Positions 1 through 5,108 of a stretch of DNA of 5,108 nucleotides are shown here, piece after piece; positions within the stretch are counted from its first letter, which is position 1; each line of letters starts with the position of its first letter. This DNA comes from Anaerolineales bacterium (GTDB taxonomy: Bacteria; Chloroflexota; Anaerolineae; Anaerolineales; UBA4823): NCBI GenBank assembly GCA_028687395.1, contig JAQUAE010000168.1, positions 1 to 5,108 on the forward strand. Direction: 5' to 3'. The translations under genes were made by a program, and so were the position numbers. Under the pieces are notes generated by a model. The model was given only the letters and a program-made list of their open reading frames with translations, was not told the DNA's origin and did not search any database.

Positions 1-192
1 GAGGACGTGCAGCGCTCTGTGAAAGGGCGCATCCCGGTGGAATTCTACGGTCGGATGGGCGGCATGGTGCCTTTCCCGGACGAAATCCTGGCCGAGATCA
101 AGCGCATGGCTACCGAGAGCGTGCCCGTGGATGGCGACCCGCGCCTGCGCTGGATGCAGCGCTTCGCCAGCGTCGTTGCCAGCCCGAATTAG
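1..192 (+). CDS. vorB: 2-oxoacid:ferredoxin oxidoreductase alpha subunit, VorB-type (C-terminal fragment)
   Basis: This is the last 63 codons of a gene that begins left of the window; the frame is open from base 1 and stops at TAG 190-192. The visible tail contains the EFYGRMGGMVPFPDEIL stretch, which resembles the C-terminal end of VorB, the alpha subunit of 2-ketoisovalerate (3-methyl-2-oxobutanoate):ferredoxin oxidoreductase and related 2-oxoacid oxidoreductases. In this family the alpha subunit carries the pyrimidine-binding and transketolase C-terminal-like domains and works in the cytoplasm with a TPP-binding beta subunit. The next gene is exactly that beta subunit, starting 29 nt downstream, which supports the call and an operon. 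The GTG at 7-9 is an internal valine, not a start. The substrate cannot be settled from this tail: branched-chain 2-oxoacids are favoured by the VorB resemblance, but 2-oxoglutarate or pyruvate are possible. Confidence 0.85.
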   Translation, partial: EDVQRSVKGRIPVEFYGRMGGMVPFPDEILAEIKRMATESVPVDGDPRLRWMQRFASVVASPN

Positions 193-206
193 ACGTGCAT
201 GATACC

Positions 207-213
207 AAGGAGA
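207..213 (+). promoter_or_regulatory. Ribosome binding site deciding the beta-subunit start
   Basis: AAGGAGA lies 8 nt before ATG 222, which is close to ideal spacing. It is inside the longer open frame that could start at GTG 195, so it argues for ATG 222 as the real start. Confidence 0.8.
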
Positions 214-221
214 TTCCCCGC

Positions 222-998
222 ATGGTAAGCGAAGCTCCCGTTCAATTGGTTTACAAACGTCCCGAATCGTTCACTCAGACACCCACCGGCTATTGCCCGG
301 GGTGCACCCACGGCATCGCCCATCGCCTGGTTGCCGAAGTCCTGGACGAGATGGGCGTGCGCCACAACGCCATCGGCGTGGCTCCCGTGGGGTGCTCGGT
401 GTTCGCCTACAACTATTTCGATTTCGATTTCGTCGAAGCCGCGCATGGCCGGGCGCCAGCCATGGCCACCGGCATCAAGCGCGTTCTCCCCGATCGGGTG
501 GTCTTCACCTACCAGGGGGACGGCGACCTGGCTTCGATCGGCATGGCGGAAATCATGCACGCCGCTGGCCGCGGCGAGAACATCACCGTGATCTTCATCA
601 ACAATGCCATCTACGGGATGACCGGCGGGCAGATGGCCCCGACCACTCTGCCCGGCCAGAAGACCACCTCCTCCCCCTACGGGCGGGACGTGGAGCAGGC
701 TGGCTTCCCCTTGCGCATGGCGGAAGTGCTCTCCGGCCTGGAAGGCGCCGGCTACGTGGTGCGCCGCAGCCTTCACGACCCCAAGAACATCCGCATGGCT
801 AAGAAAGCCGTCCGCCTGGCGTTCGAGACGCAGCAGCGCGGCCTGGGCTTCTCCATGGTCGAGCTGCTATCCACCTGCCCGACCAACTGGGGCATCCCGC
901 CATTGGAGGCGCTGCGCTGGCTGGAGGAGCACATGCTCCCCGCCTACCCGGTTGGGGATTACAAGGTGTCGCCAGCTCTGGAAGGCGTCAAAGCTTAG
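222..998 (+). CDS. 2-oxoacid:ferredoxin oxidoreductase beta subunit (TPP- and [4Fe-4S]-binding; VorA/KorB/PorB family)
   Basis: This is a complete 258-residue TPP-binding subunit of a CoA-acylating 2-oxoacid:ferredoxin oxidoreductase. With the alpha subunit it decarboxylates a 2-oxoacid and passes electrons through an Fe-S cluster to ferredoxin, yielding acyl-CoA. Visible motifs are the CPGCTHG pair (Cys25, Cys28), Cys58 in PVGCSVF and Cys219 in STCPTNW, together the four cysteines expected for the beta-subunit [4Fe-4S] cluster. The TPP/Mg motif begins with GDGD at 99-102 and ends with Asn127-Asn128, followed by the family stretch IYGMTGGQMAPTT (130-142). Length fits the short beta subunits of this group. 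The frame could open at GTG 195, but ATG 222 has a good Shine-Dalgarno. The gene sits 29 nt after the alpha subunit and 68 nt before gamma, in an apparent operon. In the VOR naming it would be vorA; the substrate remains open, so no symbol is assigned. Confidence 0.93.
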   Translation: MVSEAPVQLVYKRPESFTQTPTGYCPGCTHGIAHRLVAEVLDEMGVRHNAIGVAPVGCSVFAYNYFDFDFVEAAHGRAPAMATGIKRVLPDRVVFTYQGDGDLASIGMAEIMHAAGRGENITVIFINNAIYGMTGGQMAPTTLPGQKTTSSPYGRDVEQAGFPLRMAEVLSGLEGAGYVVRRSLHDPKNIRMAKKAVRLAFETQQRGLGFSMVELLSTCPTNWGIPPLEALRWLEEHMLPAYPVGDYKVSPALEGVKA

Positions 999-1052
999 GG
1001 GATGGGGAAAATTCCCCCAAATGCCTCGGCTTGGCGCCTGAAGACAATCGAA

Positions 1053-1059
1053 AAAGGAG
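1053..1059 (+). promoter_or_regulatory. Ribosome binding site deciding the gamma-subunit start
   Basis: AAAGGAG, within a longer AAAAAGGAG run, sits 7 nt before ATG 1067. The frame is open upstream to about 1031, but those 12 extra codons contain this site, so ATG 1067 is preferred. The protein then begins directly with the nucleotide-fold motif, as in family members. Confidence 0.85.
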
Positions 1060-1066
1060 TGGTTTC

Positions 1067-1630
1067 ATGCAAACGGAAATCGTGATCGCCGGGTTTGGCG
1101 GGCAAGGGGTCCTCTTCGCCGGGCAGGTCATGGCGTACGCCGCCATGGATGCGGGGAAGGTGGTCACCTGGATTCCTTCTTACGGCCCGGAGATGCGCGG
1201 CGGGACGGCTAATTGCACGGTCATCATCTCGGATGAGGAGATCGGCTCGCCCCTGGTGCGCAATCCCACCGCGGCGATAGTGATGAACTTGCCCTCCCTG
1301 GAGAAGTACGAACCGCTGATCACCCCTGGCGGGGTGCTGGTGGCGAACGCCTCCCTGGTCAATCGCGGCCCTCTGCGGGACGATATTGCCAGCGTGTTCA
1401 TCCCCACCAACGAGATTGCCGAATCACTGGGCGATAAGCGCCTGGTCAACATGGTCGCCCTGGGGGCTCTGCTGGTCAAGCTGCCCATCCTGCCCCTGGA
1501 AGCCATCGAGAAAGCCCTGACCGACCACCTGCCTGAGCGGCACAAAAAGCTACTGCCGGTGAACTTCAAGGCGCTGCGCCAGGGGGCGGACTTTGCTGTG
1601 CACGCCACGGAGAGCCAACCGGCTGCCTGA
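1067..1630 (+). CDS. 2-oxoacid:ferredoxin oxidoreductase gamma subunit (VorC/PorC/KorC family)
   Basis: This is a complete 187-residue gamma subunit (catalytic-domain III type) of the same 2-oxoacid oxidoreductase. The protein opens with the glycine-rich GFGGQG motif (residues 9-14) after a short beta strand. It then has the diagnostic SYGPEMRGGTANC segment (38-50), typical of PorC/KorC/VorC proteins, where this domain contributes to CoA binding and complex assembly. Length is within the usual range of about 180-195 residues. It is the third gene of the alpha-beta-gamma order and is followed within 25 nt by an intrinsic terminator, so it is the last gene of the operon. No ferredoxin-like delta subunit lies downstream; if the complex has one it must be encoded left of the window or elsewhere. 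The start is set by the AAAGGAG site at 1053-1059. The last residues (HATESQPAA) look like a non-conserved tail. Confidence 0.92.
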   Translation: MQTEIVIAGFGGQGVLFAGQVMAYAAMDAGKVVTWIPSYGPEMRGGTANCTVIISDEEIGSPLVRNPTAAIVMNLPSLEKYEPLITPGGVLVANASLVNRGPLRDDIASVFIPTNEIAESLGDKRLVNMVALGALLVKLPILPLEAIEKALTDHLPERHKKLLPVNFKALRQGADFAVHATESQPAA

Positions 1631-1654
1631 GCGCTCGCTTGTGCAACTACCCAC

Positions 1655-1697
1655 GGGCTTCCCAGCCGTCGCATCGGGAAGCCCCTTTTCTTTTTTT
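1655..1697 (+). terminator. Rho-independent terminator of the oxidoreductase operon
   Basis: The perfect 9-bp inverted repeat GGGCTTCCC (1655-1663) / GGGAAGCCC (1676-1684) has a 12-nt loop and is followed by a T-rich tract (1686-1697) interrupted by a single C. It begins 24 nt after the gamma-subunit stop codon. This is a textbook intrinsic terminator on the plus strand and separates the operon from the lipoprotein gene. Confidence 0.92.
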
Positions 1698-1781
1698 ACG
1701 GCAGCCGTCCGCACGCCAGTGTATGGGAATGACGCCTCGGGAAATGAGGTGACAAATAAGCCCAAAAAACGAGCCTTCCTT

Positions 1782-1790
1782 TGGTACAAT
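1782..1790 (+). promoter_or_regulatory. Candidate extended -10 promoter of the lipoprotein gene
   Basis: TGG followed by TACAAT (1785-1790) matches an extended -10 element (TGn plus a hexamer one base from TATAAT). There is no good -35 at 17-nt spacing (that position is A-rich), and the TTGACA-like GTGACA at 1749-1754 is about 30 nt away, too far. Transcription would start near 1796-1798, leaving a leader of about 80 nt. It lies just after the operon terminator and before a gene that needs its own promoter. Confidence 0.5.
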
Positions 1791-1811
1791 GGCGGAGTTA
1801 GACGCGGTGAT

Positions 1812-1827
1812 GAGGCTATCCAGCCTC
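1812..1827 (+). other. Small hairpin in the leader of the lipoprotein mRNA
   Basis: GAGGCT (1812-1817) and AGCCTC (1822-1827) can form a 6-bp stem with a 4-nt ATCC loop, about 15 nt after the predicted transcription start. It has no T-tract, so it is not a terminator. It might stabilise the 5' end of the transcript, but it is short enough to be chance. Confidence 0.3.
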
Positions 1828-1866
1828 CCTCGCGCCGAGTGCACTCATGCTCCTGGCGAGCAGAAA

Positions 1867-1873
1867 AAGGAGG
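1867..1873 (+). promoter_or_regulatory. Strong ribosome binding site of the lipoprotein gene
   Basis: AAGGAGG, close to a full anti-Shine-Dalgarno match, ends 4 nt before ATG 1878. The spacing is slightly short but workable. It fixes the start although the same frame is open far upstream, even into the gamma-subunit gene. Confidence 0.85.
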
Positions 1874-1877
1874 TCAC

Positions 1878-2534
1878 ATGAAACACAACGTAAAGTATTG
1901 GGCTCTGGCGCTCGTATTGGCGCTCAGCCTGTCATTCTTGAGTGGCTGCGGCGTGTTCTTCCCGCAGCCAACGCCCACCCCCATCCCAACCAATACACCC
2001 GAGCCGCCCACGCCTACCCCCATCCCGACGGATACGCCGGTGCCGACAGCGACCATCGTGCCGACCTTGCCGCCCACGAACACGCCATTCCCCACCTTCC
2101 CGCCCCAGCCCAGCGCCACCAACACCCCAACCAACCAGAAGCCGATCTACATCTACTTCATTCAGAAGAAGACCGGCGGCACGGTAGCTTGCGGCGACTC
2201 TCTGGTGGCTCTGACTTCCGGGCAATATCGCACCGATAAGCTCGAGCCGGACATCGAAACCGCCTTGCGCCAGTTGTTCATCTGGCACCAGGCGAACTTT
2301 GGCGAGCTGTACAATGCCCTCTACCTCTCCAACTTGAGCGTGGTGGAGGTGGAAATCGACGCTGGCGGGAAGATCGTTGTCGATTTGAGCGGCGAAGTCG
2401 AGGTGTCGGAGGACAAGTGCGATAAGAGCCGCATCTTTGCCCAGATCGTGGCGACCATCCGCCAGTTCCCCGGCGTGAGCGGCAATCCCAGCATCAGCGT
2501 CAACGGCGTGGGAATCAAGAACTTCCTGCAGTAA
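1878..2534 (+). CDS. Secreted lipoprotein with Pro/Thr-rich stalk and GerMN-like domain
   Basis: This 218-residue protein is predicted to be exported and lipid-anchored. Residues 1-23 form a signal peptide (KHNVK n-region, then a hydrophobic Ala/Leu/Val core) ending in the lipobox LSGC with Cys24 as lipidation site. Residues 29-87 are a Pro/Thr-rich spacer of the PTPTPIPT type with two adjacent 13-residue repeats, probably an extended stalk. Residues 88-218 form a globular domain starting with KPIYIYFIQ and containing VEVEIDAGGKIVVDLS, then AQIVATIRQFPGV and SISVNGVGI near the end. This order resembles the GerMN domain of GerM and related lipoproteins. GerMN domains occur in sporulation, germination and envelope proteins; the ligand here is unknown. 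Cys105 (VACGD) and Cys181 (DKCDK) are the only cysteines in the mature domain and could pair. It has its own promoter and terminator hairpin, so it appears monocistronic. The lipoprotein call is firm; the GerMN call is from pattern recognition. Confidence 0.88.
   Translation: MKHNVKYWALALVLALSLSFLSGCGVFFPQPTPTPIPTNTPEPPTPTPIPTDTPVPTATIVPTLPPTNTPFPTFPPQPSATNTPTNQKPIYIYFIQKKTGGTVACGDSLVALTSGQYRTDKLEPDIETALRQLFIWHQANFGELYNALYLSNLSVVEVEIDAGGKIVVDLSGEVEVSEDKCDKSRIFAQIVATIRQFPGVSGNPSISVNGVGIKNFLQ
1968..2045 (+). repeat. Tandem 39-bp imperfect repeat encoding the lipoprotein stalk
   Basis: Two adjacent 39-nt units (1968-2006 and 2007-2045) encode PTPTPIPTNTPEP and PTPTPIPTDTPVP. They differ at two residues and at several third codon positions. 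The flanking sequence continues as less regular TPxP-type coding, as expected for a stalk that grows and shrinks by repeat slippage. Confidence 0.75.
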
Positions 2535-2555
2535 TCCCTACGTATCCCGGAAGAT

Positions 2556-2602
2556 TAAATCATCAGGGCTGCCCGGTTCGAGTGGGCAGCCCTGATGATT
2601 TA
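2556..2602. terminator. Strong hairpin between convergent genes, probable bidirectional terminator
   Basis: A perfect 19-bp inverted repeat (2556-2574 pairs with 2584-2602) surrounds a 9-nt loop. It starts 21 nt after the lipoprotein stop and ends 32 nt before the ppdK stop on the other strand. A/T-rich outer pairs give each transcript a few U residues at the stem base, but neither strand has a proper U-tract afterwards. Position between two convergent genes favours a shared terminator or 3'-end stabiliser. Confidence 0.8.
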
Positions 2603-2634
2603 CCTGCACCTCGCAGCCAGGTGAGGCGGCGGGA

Positions 2635-5108
<2,474 letters not shown>

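Noticed and set aside
195..221. GTG 195 as the start of the beta subunit
   Set aside because: It adds nine residues (MHDTKEIPR) that contain the Shine-Dalgarno of ATG 222, and it has no suitable site of its own.
189..776. 195-codon minus-strand frame opposite the beta subunit
   Set aside because: It overlaps the whole TPP-binding and first Fe-S motifs of the beta subunit; the Gly/His-rich translation is a shadow.
1837..1846. Perfect 10-bp palindrome GAGTGCACTC in the lipoprotein leader, possible operator
   Set aside because: Palindromes of this length are expected several times in 5 kb by chance, it lies well downstream of the candidate promoter, and there is no second copy or regulator nearby.
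1593..1877. Upstream extension of the lipoprotein frame to position 1593
   Set aside because: The extension would overlap the gamma gene, cross its terminator and bury the signal peptide in the interior. ATG 1878 has a strong ribosome binding site directly before it.

Overview
The window looks like an ordinary chromosomal segment of a GC-rich anaerobic or thermophilic bacterium, most likely a member of the Chloroflexota (Anaerolineae-like). This placement is an inference from three things: a VorB-type 2-oxoacid:ferredoxin oxidoreductase, a lipoprotein with a long Pro/Thr 'PTPTP' linker ahead of a GerMN-like domain, and a slightly unusual pyruvate phosphate dikinase. No single marker gene in the window proves the taxonomy.

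Layout. Positions 1-1630 (+) hold the end of an operon for a ferredoxin-dependent 2-oxoacid oxidoreductase: the C-terminal tail of the alpha (VorB-type) subunit, the complete TPP- and Fe-S-binding beta subunit, and the complete gamma subunit. A clean intrinsic terminator follows at 1655-1697. Positions 1698-1877 form a promoter and leader region with an extended -10 box. Positions 1878-2534 (+) encode a 218-residue secreted lipoprotein with a Pro/Thr-rich stalk and a C-terminal GerMN-like domain. A 19-bp perfect hairpin at 2556-2602 separates it from a convergent gene. Positions 2635-5108 (-) carry pyruvate, phosphate dikinase (ppdK), complete at its C-terminus but running off the right edge, so roughly the first 90 residues are missing.

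How the genes fit together. The oxidoreductase links oxidation of a 2-oxoacid (branched-chain or related) to reduced ferredoxin and an acyl-CoA. PPDK interconverts pyruvate and PEP. Both belong to anaerobic central carbon and amino-acid metabolism, but they are on opposite strands with a separate transcription unit between them, so no co-regulation is implied. The lipoprotein is its own unit with no evident functional tie to either neighbour.

I found no mobile element, CRISPR array, tRNA, rRNA or riboswitch that I can support, and no convincing undescribed system. The points most worth a second look are an extra stretch of about 15-17 residues in the PPDK linker, a Met-to-Ala change beside its phosphohistidine, the free-standing GerMN-like lipoprotein with a candidate disulfide, and the strong U-tract-less hairpin between the convergent genes.
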